Positions 53,953-63,752 of a stretch of DNA of 64,000 nt are shown here, one piece after another (position 1 is the stretch's first letter; every line of letters starts with the position of its first letter). Source of the DNA: Cupriavidus oxalaticus (GTDB lineage: Bacteria > Pseudomonadota > Gammaproteobacteria > Burkholderiales > Burkholderiaceae); contig NZ_CP038634.1 of the NCBI RefSeq assembly GCF_004768545.1, positions 1,674,001-1,738,000 of the forward strand, read 5' to 3'. Below the pieces are notes generated by a model. It was given only the letters and a program-made list of their open reading frames with translations, searched no databases and was not told the DNA's origin. The translations under genes and the position numbers were made by a program.

Positions 53953-55464
53953 ATGGACGCACGCAAGAAGCTCAACCTGCGCGAGAAGTACGCCTCGATG
54001 ACGCGCGACCTCGCCTGGGAAACGACCTACGAGCCGATGGACCAGGTCTTTCCTTTCGACAAGTACGAAGGGATCAAGATCCACGACTGGGACAAGTGGG
54101 AAGACCCGTTCCGCATGACCATGGACGCCTACTGGAAATACCAGTCGGAGAAGGAGCGCAAGCTGTACGCGATCATCGACTCGTTCGTGCAGAACAACGG
54201 CCACCTCAACGTATCCGACCCGCGCTACCTGAACGCGCTGCGGCTGTTCCTGACCGGCGTGACGCCGCTCGAATATGCCGCGCACCGCGGCTATGCCCAC
54301 CTGGGCCGGCACTTTCGCGGCGCCGGCGCGCGAGTGGCGGCGCAGATGCAGTCGATCGACGAACTGCGCCACGCGCAGACCCAGCTGCATACGCTGTCGG
54401 TCTACAACAAGTACTTCCACGGCTTCGGCGAATGGCGCCATATGCACGACCGGGTCTGGTACCTGTCGGTGCCCAAGTCCTACTTTGAAGACGCAATGAG
54501 CGCGGGGCCGTTCGAGTTCATCACCGCGATCTCGTTCTCGTTCGAATACGTGCTGACCAACCTGCTGTTCATGCCGTTCATGTCGGGCGCGGCGTACAAC
54601 GGCGACATGGCCACCGTGACCTTCGGCTTCTCGGCGCAGTCGGACGAGTCGCGCCACATGACGCTGGGGCTGGAGGTGGTCAAGTTCCTGTGCGAGCAGG
54701 ACCCCGGCAACATCCCGATCTTGCAGAAGTGGCTGGACAAATGGTTCTGGCGCGGCTTCCGCCTGCTGACGCTGGTCGGGATGATGATGGACTACATGCT
54801 GCCCAAGCGCGTGATGTCGTGGGCCGAGGCGTGGGAGATGTACTTCGAGCAGGCCGGCGGCGCGCTGTTCAAGGACCTGGAGCGCTACGGGCTGCGCATG
54901 CCCAAGTACCACGAGGTCGCCACCAGGACCAAGGACCGCATCACGCACGAGGCGTGGGGCACTTTCTACAACTACGCGGCCGCGGCGGGCTTCCACACCT
55001 GGATCCCGAAGGCCGACGAGATGGCGTGGCTGGCCGAGAAATACCCCCAGACCTTCGAGCGCTACTACAAGCCGCGCCTGGACCACTGGCAGGATCGGCA
55101 GCAGGCCGGCGGGCGCTTCTACAACGCCACGCTGCCGATGCTGTGCCAGACCTGCCAGATCCCGATGGTGTTCTCCGAAGCGGACGACCCCACCCAGACC
55201 TGCTACCGCGAAAGCAGCTACCACGGCATGAAGTTCCACTTCTGCTCCGACGGCTGCAAGGACATCTTCGACGACGAGCCGGGCAAGTACGCGCAGGCCT
55301 GGCTGCCGGTGCACCAGATCTACCAGGGCAATTGCGGCGGCGCCACGCTGCCTGAGGTGCTGCAGTGGTACCGCATCAATCAGGGCGCCGACAACCTCGA
55401 CTTCGAAGGCTCGCAGGACCAGCGCAACTGGAATGCCTGGAAGGGCATCGCGCCGGCCGCCTGA
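53953..55464 (+). CDS. dmpN: Phenol 2-monooxygenase oxygenase alpha subunit (diiron)
   Basis: The 503-residue catalytic subunit of phenol hydroxylase that converts phenol to catechol. The two E-x2-H iron-binding motifs are D-E-L-R-H (E137, H140) and D-E-S-R-H (E232, H235). A C-terminal YHS-type segment has C-Q-T-C and F-C-S-D-G-C-K-D-I-F. It hydroxylates at the carboxylate-bridged diiron centre using electrons from DmpP. Length and motif spacing match DmpN/PoxD. Confidence 0.97.
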   Translation: MDARKKLNLREKYASMTRDLAWETTYEPMDQVFPFDKYEGIKIHDWDKWEDPFRMTMDAYWKYQSEKERKLYAIIDSFVQNNGHLNVSDPRYLNALRLFLTGVTPLEYAAHRGYAHLGRHFRGAGARVAAQMQSIDELRHAQTQLHTLSVYNKYFHGFGEWRHMHDRVWYLSVPKSYFEDAMSAGPFEFITAISFSFEYVLTNLLFMPFMSGAAYNGDMATVTFGFSAQSDESRHMTLGLEVVKFLCEQDPGNIPILQKWLDKWFWRGFRLLTLVGMMMDYMLPKRVMSWAEAWEMYFEQAGGALFKDLERYGLRMPKYHEVATRTKDRITHEAWGTFYNYAAAAGFHTWIPKADEMAWLAEKYPQTFERYYKPRLDHWQDRQQAGGRFYNATLPMLCQTCQIPMVFSEADDPTQTCYRESSYHGMKFHFCSDGCKDIFDDEPGKYAQAWLPVHQIYQGNCGGATLPEVLQWYRINQGADNLDFEGSQDQRNWNAWKGIAPAA

Positions 55465-55492
55465 GCGACGCATCACAGACAAGGAGACAACC

Positions 55493-55852
55493 ATGCCCGT
55501 CGTATCCATCGGCGACTACACCTTCGCGCCGGCCGACCGCGAAGACGCGTTCCACGGCAACCGCCTGCTCTATATCGGCTGGGACGGCCACCTGCTGTTC
55601 TGCGCGCCGCACTGCTTCCCGTTTGCGCCGTCGATGCCGCTGCGCGCGGTGGTGCAGGACGTGCTTCCTGGCGTCTACGGCTATCACCCGGACTTCGCCC
55701 GCATCGACTGGAGCGCGGTGCAGTGGCTGCGCGGCGGCCAGCCGTGGCAGCCCGACCTGGACCGCACGCTGGCAGAGAACGGCCTGGGCCACAAGGACGT
55801 GATCCGCTTCCGCACACCAGGGCTGGATGGCATCGGCGGCAGCGGCAGCTGA
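55493..55852 (+). CDS. dmpO: Phenol hydroxylase oxygenase gamma subunit
   Basis: The 119-residue gamma subunit (DmpO/PoxE), with D-Y-T-F-A-P-A-D-R-E-D-A-F and G-Y-H-P-D-F-A-R-I-D-W. The ATG at 55493 follows AGGAGACAACC. A frame running in from 55433 was rejected because it overlaps the dmpN end without homology. Confidence 0.95.
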   Translation: MPVVSIGDYTFAPADREDAFHGNRLLYIGWDGHLLFCAPHCFPFAPSMPLRAVVQDVLPGVYGYHPDFARIDWSAVQWLRGGQPWQPDLDRTLAENGLGHKDVIRFRTPGLDGIGGSGS

Positions 55853-55880
55853 TGCGCGGTTGGCAAGCAAGGAGACCGAG

Positions 55881-56948
55881 ATGTATTCGCTGACCATTGA
55901 ACCGATCGGCCAGACCATTCCCATCGCGCCGGGGCAGACCGTGCTCGATGCCTGCCTGCGCAACGGCGTGTGGCTGCCGCATGCCTGCTGCCATGGCCTG
56001 TGCGCCACCTGCAAGGTGCAGGTGGTCGACGGCGAGGTCGACCAGGGCGATGCATCCGGCTTCGCGCTGATGGACTTCGAGCGCGACAACGGGCAGTGCC
56101 TGGCCTGCTGCGCCACCGCGCAGTCAGACCTCGTGATCGAAGCCGATATCGAGGAAGACGCCGACGCCGAAGGCCTGCCGCTGGCCGACTACCGCGCCGA
56201 GGTGGTGGCCACGCGCGCGCTGACGCCGACCATCCTCGGCATCTGGCTGAAGCCGAAGGACGGCCAGCGCACCGCGTTCCAGGCCGGCCAGTACCTGAAC
56301 CTGCAGGTGCCGGGCTGCGACCAGCCCCGTGCCTTCTCGCTTGCCAGCAAGCCCGGCGATGAACTGGTCGAGCTGCATGTGCGCCGCGTGCCCGGCGGGC
56401 CCGCCACCACATGGCTGCACGAGCAGCTGGCCGTAGGCAGCGAACTGCGTTTCTCGGCCCCGTACGGGCGCTTCTTCGTGCGCAAGTCGGCGCAGGTGCC
56501 GATGCTGTTCCTGGCCGGCGGCTCGGGCCTGTCCAGCCCGCGCTCGATGATCCTCGACCTGCTCGCCGCCGGCGAAACGCTGCCGATCACGCTGGTGCAG
56601 GGCGCGCGCAACCGTGATGAGCTGTACTACGACGACGAGTTCCACGCGCTGGCGCAGGCGCATGCAAACTTCCGCTACGTGCCGGCGCTGTCGGACGAGC
56701 CCGCCGGCAGCGGCTGGGACGGCGCGCGCGGCTACGTGCATGACGTGCTGCACCAGCTCTACGCAAAGGACGGCAGCGCCGACTTCCGCGGCCACAAGGC
56801 TTACCTGTGCGGGCCGCCGCCGATGATCGAGGCCTGCATCCGCACGTTGATGCAGGGACGCCTGTTCGAGGCGGATATCCACACAGAGAAGTTCCTGTCC
56901 GCGGGCGATGCGCAGAACAGCGCGCGCAGCCCGCTGTTCAAGATCTGA
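55881..56948 (+). CDS. dmpP: Phenol hydroxylase NADH-ferredoxin reductase component
   Basis: A 355-residue reductase: an N-terminal plant-type [2Fe-2S] domain (C36-x4-C41-x2-C44 and C76), an FAD domain with R-A-F-S-L-A-S near residue 151, and an NAD domain with F-L-A-G-G-S-G-L-S-S and C-G-P-P-P-M. It passes electrons from NADH to the diiron oxygenase. The ATG at 55881 follows AGGAGACCGAG. Confidence 0.96.
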   Translation: MYSLTIEPIGQTIPIAPGQTVLDACLRNGVWLPHACCHGLCATCKVQVVDGEVDQGDASGFALMDFERDNGQCLACCATAQSDLVIEADIEEDADAEGLPLADYRAEVVATRALTPTILGIWLKPKDGQRTAFQAGQYLNLQVPGCDQPRAFSLASKPGDELVELHVRRVPGGPATTWLHEQLAVGSELRFSAPYGRFFVRKSAQVPMLFLAGGSGLSSPRSMILDLLAAGETLPITLVQGARNRDELYYDDEFHALAQAHANFRYVPALSDEPAGSGWDGARGYVHDVLHQLYAKDGSADFRGHKAYLCGPPPMIEACIRTLMQGRLFEADIHTEKFLSAGDAQNSARSPLFKI

Positions 56949-56964
56949 TCGGGGAGGGCCATGC

Positions 56965-57288
56965 ATGCATACCGTCGAAATCGCCGGCAGCGGCCAGCGC
57001 TACGCATGCGCGCCGGAGCAGAACCTGTTGCGGGCCATGGAAGTGCTGGGCCAGCGTGGCATTCCCGCCGGCTGCCGCGGTGGCGGCTGCGGTGTGTGCA
57101 AGGTGCGTATTGAGGCCGGGCACTACCACGTGGGCAAGATGAGCCGCACCTGCCTGTCCGAGTCGGAGCAGCGCGACGGACTGGTGCTCGCCTGCAAGAC
57201 CTATCCCGACAGCGATATCCGGCTGCGCCCGGTGGCGCTGCTGCAGCGCTGCCTGGAGCGGCATGCCGGCAAAAGCAATCACGCATGA
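56965..57288 (+). CDS. dmpQ: [2Fe-2S] ferredoxin that reactivates catechol 2,3-dioxygenase
   Basis: A 107-residue chloroplast-type ferredoxin (DmpQ/XylT family) with C37-x4-C42-x2-C45 and C77. XylT-type ferredoxins reduce the inactivated Fe(III) of catechol 2,3-dioxygenase, whose gene follows. An ATG four bases earlier is in another frame. The ribosome site is GGGGAGGGCC. Confidence 0.93.
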   Translation: MHTVEIAGSGQRYACAPEQNLLRAMEVLGQRGIPAGCRGGGCGVCKVRIEAGHYHVGKMSRTCLSESEQRDGLVLACKTYPDSDIRLRPVALLQRCLERHAGKSNHA

Positions 57289-57321
57289 CCAAGCAGTGAA
57301 GACACACACAAGGAGACAGAC

Positions 57322-58257
57322 ATGGCATTGACTGGCGTATTGCGCCCGGGGCATGTGGCCCTGCGCGTGCTGGAGCTGGAACCGGCGGTAAAGCACTACA
57401 CCGAGGTCCTCGGCCTGATCGAAACCGCCCGCGACGAGCACGGCCGCGTGTTCCTGAAGGCGTGGGACGAGCACGACCACCACAGCGTGGTGCTGCGCGA
57501 GTCCGACAGCCCGGGCATGGACTACATGGGTTTTCGCGTCGACAGCGGCCGCACGCTGGAGCGGCTGGCGCAGGAGGTGGAGCAGTCGGGGCTGGCCACC
57601 GAATGCCAGTGGATCGCCGCGGGCGAGCATCCGCACACCGGCGTGCGCTTCCGCTTCACGATTCCCACCGGCCATGCGATGGAGCTGTTCGCGGACAAGG
57701 ACAAGCCCGGCTGCAAGACCGGAGACCTCAACCCGGATCCCTGGCCGGACGACCTGCGCGGCATGGCGCCCAGCCGCTTCGACCACTGCCTGCTGTATGG
57801 CGACGATGTCGACGGCACGGTGAAGCTGTTCCGCGATGTGCTGGGGTTCTCGCTGGCGGAGCAGGTGGTGGCCGGGCCGGACGGCGAGGTGCTGATCGGT
57901 GCCTTCCTGACATGCTCGAACAAGGCGCATGACGTGGCCTTCATCCGGCACCCGGAGAAGAACCGCTTCCACCATGCGTCGTTCCTGCTCGACAACTGGA
58001 GCGAGGTGCTGAAGGCGGCGGACATTATTTCCAAGAAGGACGTGTCGCTGGATATCGGGCCGACGCGGCATGGGATCACGCGCGGGGCGACGATCTACTT
58101 CTTCGATCCTTCGGGAAACCGGAACGAGGTGTTTTCCGGTGGCTATATCCACTATCCGGACAAGCCGACGATCACGTGGACGGACAACGAGCTGGGCAAG
58201 GCGATTTTCTATCACGACCGCAAGCTGAACGAGGCGTTTTTGAATGTGCTGACTTGA
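57322..58257 (+). CDS. dmpB: Catechol 2,3-dioxygenase
   Basis: A 311-residue type I extradiol dioxygenase (two-domain vicinal-oxygen-chelate fold) opening catechol to 2-hydroxymuconic semialdehyde with Fe(II). Metal ligands are the His of F-D-H-C-L-L-Y (H155), a His of R-F-H-H-A-S-F and the Glu of G-N-R-N-E-V-F (E269). Four residues longer than the usual 307. It is followed by a palindrome before dmpC, so transcription may partly end here. Confidence 0.96.
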   Translation: MALTGVLRPGHVALRVLELEPAVKHYTEVLGLIETARDEHGRVFLKAWDEHDHHSVVLRESDSPGMDYMGFRVDSGRTLERLAQEVEQSGLATECQWIAAGEHPHTGVRFRFTIPTGHAMELFADKDKPGCKTGDLNPDPWPDDLRGMAPSRFDHCLLYGDDVDGTVKLFRDVLGFSLAEQVVAGPDGEVLIGAFLTCSNKAHDVAFIRHPEKNRFHHASFLLDNWSEVLKAADIISKKDVSLDIGPTRHGITRGATIYFFDPSGNRNEVFSGGYIHYPDKPTITWTDNELGKAIFYHDRKLNEAFLNVLT

Positions 58258-58285
58258 GAACGCATTGCGCCAGCCCGCAGCTGGT

Positions 58286-58319
58286 TTGCTCCCTCTCCCG
58301 CTTGCGGGAGAGGGAGCAA
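58286..58319. repeat. 34-bp palindrome, CTCTCCCGC family, copy 6
   Basis: Perfect 16-base arms (TTGCTCCCTCTCCCGC and complement) with a TT loop. It differs from copy 3 almost only in the loop and ends. It lies between dmpB and dmpC within the operon, where it could reduce distal expression or stabilise the upstream mRNA. Confidence 0.75.
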
Positions 58320-58375
58320 CCAATCGGTGAGCGGGAAAGCCGTAGTGGATACGTCGCCCAACACAGAGAACCAAC

Positions 58376-59830
58376 ATGAAAGACTTCAAGAACTTCATCA
58401 ACGGCGAGTGGGTCGGCACTACCCGCACGTTCCCCAACCGCAACCCCGCCGACAACACCGTGATCGGCCATGTCCACGAAGCCGGCCAGGCCGAAGTCGA
58501 CGCCGCCGTGCAGGCCGCGCGCAATGCGCTGCATGGTCCCTGGGGCCGCATGACCGTAGCGCAGCGCGTCGAACTGCTGCACGCCGTCGCCGACGGCATC
58601 AACCGCCGCTTCGAGGAATTCGTGCAGGCCGAGATTGCCGATACCGGCAAGCCCTATGCGCTCGCGAGCCATATCGACATCCCCCGCGGCGCGGCCAACT
58701 TCAAGGTCTTCGCCGACCTGATCCGCAACGTGCCCACCGAAAGCTTCGCCATGGATACACCGGATGGCGGCAAGGCCATCAACTATGCGGTGCGCAGCCC
58801 GCGCGGCGTGATCGGCGTGGTCTGCCCATGGAACCTGCCGTTGCTGCTGATGACGTGGAAGGTCGGCCCCGCGCTGGCCTGCGGCAATACCGTGGTGGTC
58901 AAGCCGTCCGAGGAAACCCCCGCCACCGCCACGCTGCTGGGCGAGGTTATGAACGAGGCCGGCGTGCCGCCGGGCGTCTACAACGTGGTCCACGGCTTTG
59001 GCCCGGATTCCGCTGGCGCCTTCCTGACGGCGCATCCGCAAGTCAACGGCATCACCTTCACCGGCGAAACGCGCACCGGCGAAGCGATCATGAAGGCCGC
59101 CGCCAGCGGCGTGCGTCCGGTGTCGTTTGAACTGGGCGGCAAGAACGCGGGCATCGTCTTCGCCGATGCCGATTTCGACAAGGCGGTCGCCGGCATCACC
59201 CGCTCGGCATTCGAGAACAGCGGCCAGGTCTGCCTGGGCACCGAGCGCGTCTACGTGCAGCGCCCGATCTTCGAGCGCTTCGTCGCCGCGCTCAAGGCCA
59301 GGGCTGAAGGGCTGAAGCTCGGCGCACCGACGGAAACCGGCGTCAACATGGGGCCGCTGGTCTCGCATGAGCACCGCGACAAGGTGCTGTCCTACTACCG
59401 CAAGGCCGCCGAGGAAGGCGCCACGGTGATAACCGGCGGAGGCGTGCCGCAGATGCAGGGCAAGCTCGCCGAAGGCGCCTGGGTGCAGCCGACCATCTGG
59501 ACCGGCCTGCCGGAAAGCGCCGCGGTGATTCGCGAGGAGATCTTCGGACCGTGCTGCCATATCGCCCCGTTCGACACCGAAGAGGAAGTCATCGCGCTGG
59601 CCAACGCCACGCCGTATGGTCTCGCGGCCACCGTGTGGACCGGCGACCTCGGCACCGCGCACCGCATGGGCAGCGCGCTGGAAGTCGGCATTTGCTGGAT
59701 CAACGCGTGGTTCCTGCGCGACCTGCGCACCGCGTTCGGCGGCGCGAAGCAATCCGGCATCGGCCGCGAAGGCGGCGTCCATTCGCTCGAGTTCTACACC
59801 GAGCTGCGCAACGTCTGCGTCAAACTGTGA
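58376..59830 (+). CDS. dmpC: 2-hydroxymuconic semialdehyde dehydrogenase
   Basis: A 484-residue NAD-dependent aldehyde dehydrogenase oxidising 2-hydroxymuconic semialdehyde to 4-oxalocrotonate. The catalytic Cys is C286 in G-Q-V-C-L-G-T and the general base E252 in F-E-L-G-G-K-N. It opens the 4-oxalocrotonate branch. Because no dmpD hydrolase gene is present, this is the only route from catechol encoded in the operon. Confidence 0.96.
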   Translation: MKDFKNFINGEWVGTTRTFPNRNPADNTVIGHVHEAGQAEVDAAVQAARNALHGPWGRMTVAQRVELLHAVADGINRRFEEFVQAEIADTGKPYALASHIDIPRGAANFKVFADLIRNVPTESFAMDTPDGGKAINYAVRSPRGVIGVVCPWNLPLLLMTWKVGPALACGNTVVVKPSEETPATATLLGEVMNEAGVPPGVYNVVHGFGPDSAGAFLTAHPQVNGITFTGETRTGEAIMKAAASGVRPVSFELGGKNAGIVFADADFDKAVAGITRSAFENSGQVCLGTERVYVQRPIFERFVAALKARAEGLKLGAPTETGVNMGPLVSHEHRDKVLSYYRKAAEEGATVITGGGVPQMQGKLAEGAWVQPTIWTGLPESAAVIREEIFGPCCHIAPFDTEEEVIALANATPYGLAATVWTGDLGTAHRMGSALEVGICWINAWFLRDLRTAFGGAKQSGIGREGGVHSLEFYTELRNVCVKL

Positions 59831-59838
59831 GCCACCAC

Positions 59839-60621
59839 ATGCAAAGCGAAAAAATCCGCGAACTTGGCGCCAGCCTGCACCAGGCGCTGGCGAGCCGCCG
59901 CCCGCTGGCGCCGCTGACCGAAACCTGGCCCGAGCTCACCCTCGACGACGCCTACCGCATCCAGCTCGCCATGGTGCAGCACCGGCTAGATGCCGGCGAG
60001 CGCGTGGTCGGCAAGAAGATCGGCGTGACCAGCCGCGTGGTGATGGACATGCTGGACGTGCGCCAGCCCGACTTCGGCCACCTGCTGTCGGGCGTGGTGT
60101 ATGCCGACGGCGCCGCCATTGCCGCCGATTCCCTGATCGCGCCCAAGGCCGAAGGCGAGATCGCCTTCGTGTTGAAGGACGACCTTGAAGGACCCGGCGT
60201 GACCAATGCCGATGTGCTGCGCGCCACTGCCTACGTGCTGCCGTGCTTCGAGATCGTCGACTCGCGCATCCGCGACTGGAAGATCCGCATCCAGGACACC
60301 GTCGCCGACAACGCCTCCTCCGGCGTGTTCGTGCTGGGCGATGCGGCGGTCGATCCGCGCCGGCTCGACCTCGGCACGGTCGGCATGACGCTGGAGAAGA
60401 ACGGCGAGATCGTCGCCACCGGCGCCGGCGCGGCCGCGCTCGGGCACCCCGCCAATGCGGTGGCGTGGCTGGCCAACACGCTCGGCCGGCTGGGGCTTGG
60501 CCTGAAGCGCGGCGAGGTGATCCTGTCGGGCTCGCTGGCGGCGATGGTGCCGGTCGCCGCCGGCGACCAGCTGCGCATCAGCCTGGGTGGCATCGGCTCG
60601 GCCGGCGTGCGCTTCGTCTGA
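59839..60621 (+). CDS. dmpE: 2-hydroxypenta-2,4-dienoate hydratase
   Basis: A 260-residue hydratase of the FAH-like superfamily, close to dmpH and mhpD products. Motifs are V-V-G-K-K-I-G-V-T-S, P-D-F-G-H-L-L-S-G and P-K-A-E-G-E-I-A-F-V. It gives 4-hydroxy-2-oxovalerate. I use the ATG at 59839; a GTG at 59827 overlapping the dmpC stop is possible. It forms a complex with DmpH in known systems, which fits their adjacency. Confidence 0.95.
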   Translation: MQSEKIRELGASLHQALASRRPLAPLTETWPELTLDDAYRIQLAMVQHRLDAGERVVGKKIGVTSRVVMDMLDVRQPDFGHLLSGVVYADGAAIAADSLIAPKAEGEIAFVLKDDLEGPGVTNADVLRATAYVLPCFEIVDSRIRDWKIRIQDTVADNASSGVFVLGDAAVDPRRLDLGTVGMTLEKNGEIVATGAGAAALGHPANAVAWLANTLGRLGLGLKRGEVILSGSLAAMVPVAAGDQLRISLGGIGSAGVRFV

Positions 60622-60651
60622 CCCCTTCCATCCCTTCAGCAGGACAAAGCC

Positions 60652-61440
60652 ATGAACCTCACGCAAGACACCATCGCCCGGCTGGCCGAGCATCTGGAAA
60701 ACGCCGAGCTGCACCGGGAAGCGGTGCCGAAGATCACCGACGCGCATCCGGAGATGGACTGGGACGACGCCTACGCCATCCAGGACGCGATTCGCGCGCG
60801 CAAGTTGGCGCGGGGCACCCGCATCGCCGGCCTCAAGATGGGCCTGACCTCGTTCGCCAAGATGCGCCAGATGGGCGTGAGCGATCCGGTCTACGGCTTC
60901 CTCACCGACTACGGCGCCTGCATGGACGGCGCCGCCATCGATACGTCGTCGCTGATCCACCCCAAGGTCGAGGCCGAGATCGCCTTCGTGCTCAAGGCGC
61001 CGCTGAAAGGCCCCGGCTGCCATATCGGCGACGTGCTGGCGGCGACCGACTTCGTGGTGCCGGCGGTGGAGGTGATCGATTCGCGCTACGAGAACTTCCG
61101 CTTCGACCTCAAGAGCGTGATTGCCGACAACACCTCGTCCGCGCGCTTCGTGGTCGGCGGCAGCCACCGCGGCGCCGACGGGCTCGACCTGAAGACCCTC
61201 GGCGTGGTGCTGGAGAAGAACGGCGAGGTGGTCGCCACCGCCGCCGGCGCCGCGGTGCTGGGCCATCCCGCCAACAGCGTTGCCATGCTGGCCAACATGC
61301 TGGGCGCGCGCGGCCGCGAGCTGCCTGCAGGGACCTTCATCATGACCGGCGGCGTGACCGAGGCCATCGCGGTCGCCGCGGGCGACAGCATCACCGTGCG
61401 CTACCAGCATCTCGGCACGGTCTCGATGCGCTTCACCTGA
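60652..61440 (+). CDS. dmpH: 4-oxalocrotonate decarboxylase
   Basis: A 262-residue Mg-dependent decarboxylase of the same superfamily as DmpE, turning 2-oxo-3-hexenedioate into 2-hydroxypentadienoate and CO2. Recognised by I-A-G-L-K-M-G-L-T-S, P-K-V-E-A-E-I-A-F-V and I-A-D-N-T-S-S-A-R-F. It follows dmpE directly and precedes the tautomerase, so all branch enzymes are grouped. Confidence 0.95.
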   Translation: MNLTQDTIARLAEHLENAELHREAVPKITDAHPEMDWDDAYAIQDAIRARKLARGTRIAGLKMGLTSFAKMRQMGVSDPVYGFLTDYGACMDGAAIDTSSLIHPKVEAEIAFVLKAPLKGPGCHIGDVLAATDFVVPAVEVIDSRYENFRFDLKSVIADNTSSARFVVGGSHRGADGLDLKTLGVVLEKNGEVVATAAGAAVLGHPANSVAMLANMLGARGRELPAGTFIMTGGVTEAIAVAAGDSITVRYQHLGTVSMRFT

Positions 61441-61477
61441 ACCCGCGCCGCGAACGTTTGGAAAAAGGAGACACACC

Positions 61478-61669
61478 ATGCCGATCATGCAGGTCTTCCT
61501 GATCGAAGGCCGTACCGACGAACAGAAGGCGCGCCTGATCCGCGCGCTGACCGATGCCGCGGTGGAAGCGGTGGGCGCGCCGGTGGAAACCGTGCGCGTG
61601 ATGATCACCGAGGTGCCGAAGACGCAGTTCGGCATAGGCGGCACGACCGCCAAGGCGCTGGGGCGCTGA
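61478..61669 (+). CDS. dmpI: 4-oxalocrotonate tautomerase
   Basis: A 63-residue tautomerase isomerising 4-oxalocrotonate to 2-oxo-3-hexenedioate. Pro follows the initiator Met (P-I-M-Q-V-F), giving the catalytic Pro1 after Met removal. The conserved Arg11 and Arg39 equivalents appear as E-G-R and V-R. The ribosome site is AAGGAGACACACC. Confidence 0.95.
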   Translation: MPIMQVFLIEGRTDEQKARLIRALTDAAVEAVGAPVETVRVMITEVPKTQFGIGGTTAKALGR

Positions 61670-61710
61670 GCACTGCGCAGAGACAGGGAAGACAACGGAG
61701 AGACAGCGAC

Positions 61711-62655
61711 ATGGACATGAAAGCAAACGCCCGGCACAAGGTGGCCATCATCGGTTCGGGCAATATCGGCACCGACCTGATGATCAAGGTGATGCGGCAA
61801 TCGCAGCACCTGGAGATGGGCGCCATGGTGGGCATCGACGCGGCGTCGGACGGGCTCGCCCGCGCCGCGCGGCTGGGCGTGCCGACCACCGCGGAAGGGA
61901 TCGACGGGCTGGTCGCCATGCCCGGCTTTGGCGAGATCCGCATCGCCTTCGATGCCACCTCGGCCGGCGCGCACGCGCACCACAACCGCGTGCTGCAGCA
62001 GCACGGCGTGCGCGTGATCGACCTGACGCCGGCGTCGATCGGGCCGCACGTGGTGCCGGTGGTCAACCTCGACCAGCACCTGGCGGCGCCCAATATCAAC
62101 ATGGTCACGTGCGGTGGCCAGGCCACCATCCCGATGGTGGCGGCGGTGTCGCGCGTGGCGAAGGTGCATTACGCCGAGATCGTCGCGTCGATCTCCAGCA
62201 AGTCGGCGGGGCCGGGCACGCGCGCCAATATCGACGAATTCACCGAGACCACCAGCCAGGCGCTGTGCTCGGTGGGCGGCGCGGCGCGCGGCAAGGCCAT
62301 CATCGTGCTGAACCCGGCCGAGCCGCCGCTGATGATGCGCGACACCGTCTTCACCTTGTCGGAGGATGCCGACACGGCGGCGATCGAGGCGAGCATCGAA
62401 GCGATGGCGCAGGCGGTGCAGGCCTACGTGCCGGGCTACCGGCTCAAGCAGCGCGTGCAGTTCGAGCGCATCGACCCCTCGGCGCCGCTGAACATCCCGG
62501 GGCTGGGACCGATGAGCGGCCTCAAGACCTCGATCTTCCTCGAGGTGGAGGGCGCCGCGCACTACCTGCCGGCCTATGCCGGCAATCTCGACATCATGAC
62601 CAGCGCCGCGCTGGCCTGCGCCGAGCGCCTGGCCGCGACCCGGCTGTCCGCCTGA
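61711..62655 (+). CDS. dmpF: Acetaldehyde dehydrogenase (acylating)
   Basis: A 314-residue paralogue of the mhpF product with G-S-G-N-I-G-T-D-L and the catalytic Cys in [10 protein letters not shown]. It makes acetyl-CoA from the acetaldehyde released by DmpG. A DmpFG complex with an internal tunnel is known for the family. The gene sits 41 bp after dmpI. Confidence 0.96.
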   Translation: MDMKANARHKVAIIGSGNIGTDLMIKVMRQSQHLEMGAMVGIDAASDGLARAARLGVPTTAEGIDGLVAMPGFGEIRIAFDATSAGAHAHHNRVLQQHGVRVIDLTPASIGPHVVPVVNLDQHLAAPNINMVTCGGQATIPMVAAVSRVAKVHYAEIVASISSKSAGPGTRANIDEFTETTSQALCSVGGAARGKAIIVLNPAEPPLMMRDTVFTLSEDADTAAIEASIEAMAQAVQAYVPGYRLKQRVQFERIDPSAPLNIPGLGPMSGLKTSIFLEVEGAAHYLPAYAGNLDIMTSAALACAERLAATRLSA

Positions 62656-62685
62656 GCGCGGCCCCATCACCGCAGGGAGACGAAC

Positions 62686-63750
62686 ATGACCTTACCGTCC
62701 AACACGCCCAACAAGAAGCTCTACATCTCCGACGTGACGCTGCGCGACGGCAGCCACGCCATCCGCCACCAGTACAGCCTGGACCAGGTGCGCCGCATCG
62801 CCGCGGCGCTCGACGCGGCCCGGGTCGATTCGATCGAAGTGGCCCACGGCGATGGCCTGTCGGGCTCCAGCTTCAACTACGGCTTCGGCGCGCATACCGA
62901 CCTGGAATGGATCGCCGCTGTGGCGGAGACCGTGCGCCATGCGCGCGTGGCGACGCTCCTGCTGCCTGGCGTCGGCACCGTGCACGACCTGCGCGCCGCC
63001 TATGACGCCGGCGCGCGCGTGGTACGCGTGGCCACGCACTGCACCGAGGCCGATGTCTCGCGCCAGCATATCGAGTCGGCGCGCGAACTCGGCATGGACA
63101 CCGTGGGCTTCCTGATGATGAGCCACATGACCACGCCGGCGGCGCTGGCGCAGCAGGCAAAGCTGATGGAAAGCTACGGCGCGCAATGCGTGTATGTGGT
63201 CGATTCGGGCGGCGCGCTCGGCATGCAGGACGTGCGCGAGCGCTTCCGCGCGTTCAAGGACGTGCTGAAGCCCGAAACGCTGACCGGCATGCATGCGCAC
63301 CACAACCTGAGCCTGGGCGTGGCCAACTCCATCGTCGCCGTGGAAGAGGGATGCGACCGCATCGACGCCAGCCTGGCAGGCATGGGTGCCGGCGCGGGCA
63401 ACGCGCCGCTGGAAGTGTTCATCGCTGCCGCCGAGCGGCTGGGCTGGGACCACGGCTGCGACCTGTACACGCTGATGGATGCCGCCGACGATATCGTGCG
63501 GCCGCTGCAGGACCGCCCGGTGCGGGTCGACCGCGAGACGCTGGCGCTGGGCTATGCGGGCGTGTATTCCAGCTTCCTGCGCCATGCCGAAGCGGCGGCG
63601 GCACGCTATGGGCTGGGTACGGTCGACATCCTGGTCGAGCTGGGCCGCCGCCGCATGGTGGGCGGGCAGGAAGACATGATCGTCGACGTGGCGCTGGACC
63701 TGCTGGCGCGGCGACAGGGGCAGCGGCAGCCGGGGGAGGTGTCTGCCTGA
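62686..63750 (+). CDS. dmpG: 4-hydroxy-2-oxovalerate aldolase
   Basis: A 354-residue paralogue of the mhpE product, with [11 protein letters not shown] and H-A-H-H-N-L-S-L-G. It is the last intact gene of the phenol operon, releasing pyruvate and acetaldehyde. The frame directly after it is a chemotaxis-receptor fragment. Confidence 0.96.
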   Translation: MTLPSNTPNKKLYISDVTLRDGSHAIRHQYSLDQVRRIAAALDAARVDSIEVAHGDGLSGSSFNYGFGAHTDLEWIAAVAETVRHARVATLLLPGVGTVHDLRAAYDAGARVVRVATHCTEADVSRQHIESARELGMDTVGFLMMSHMTTPAALAQQAKLMESYGAQCVYVVDSGGALGMQDVRERFRAFKDVLKPETLTGMHAHHNLSLGVANSIVAVEEGCDRIDASLAGMGAGAGNAPLEVFIAAAERLGWDHGCDLYTLMDAADDIVRPLQDRPVRVDRETLALGYAGVYSSFLRHAEAAAARYGLGTVDILVELGRRRMVGGQEDMIVDVALDLLARRQGQRQPGEVSA

Positions 63751-63752
63751 GG

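Noticed and set aside
59986-62670. An 894-codon minus-strand open frame opposite dmpE-dmpF
   Set aside because: It is the antisense shadow of four well-recognised enzyme genes and has a composition of Arg, His, Gly and Ala without any family motif.
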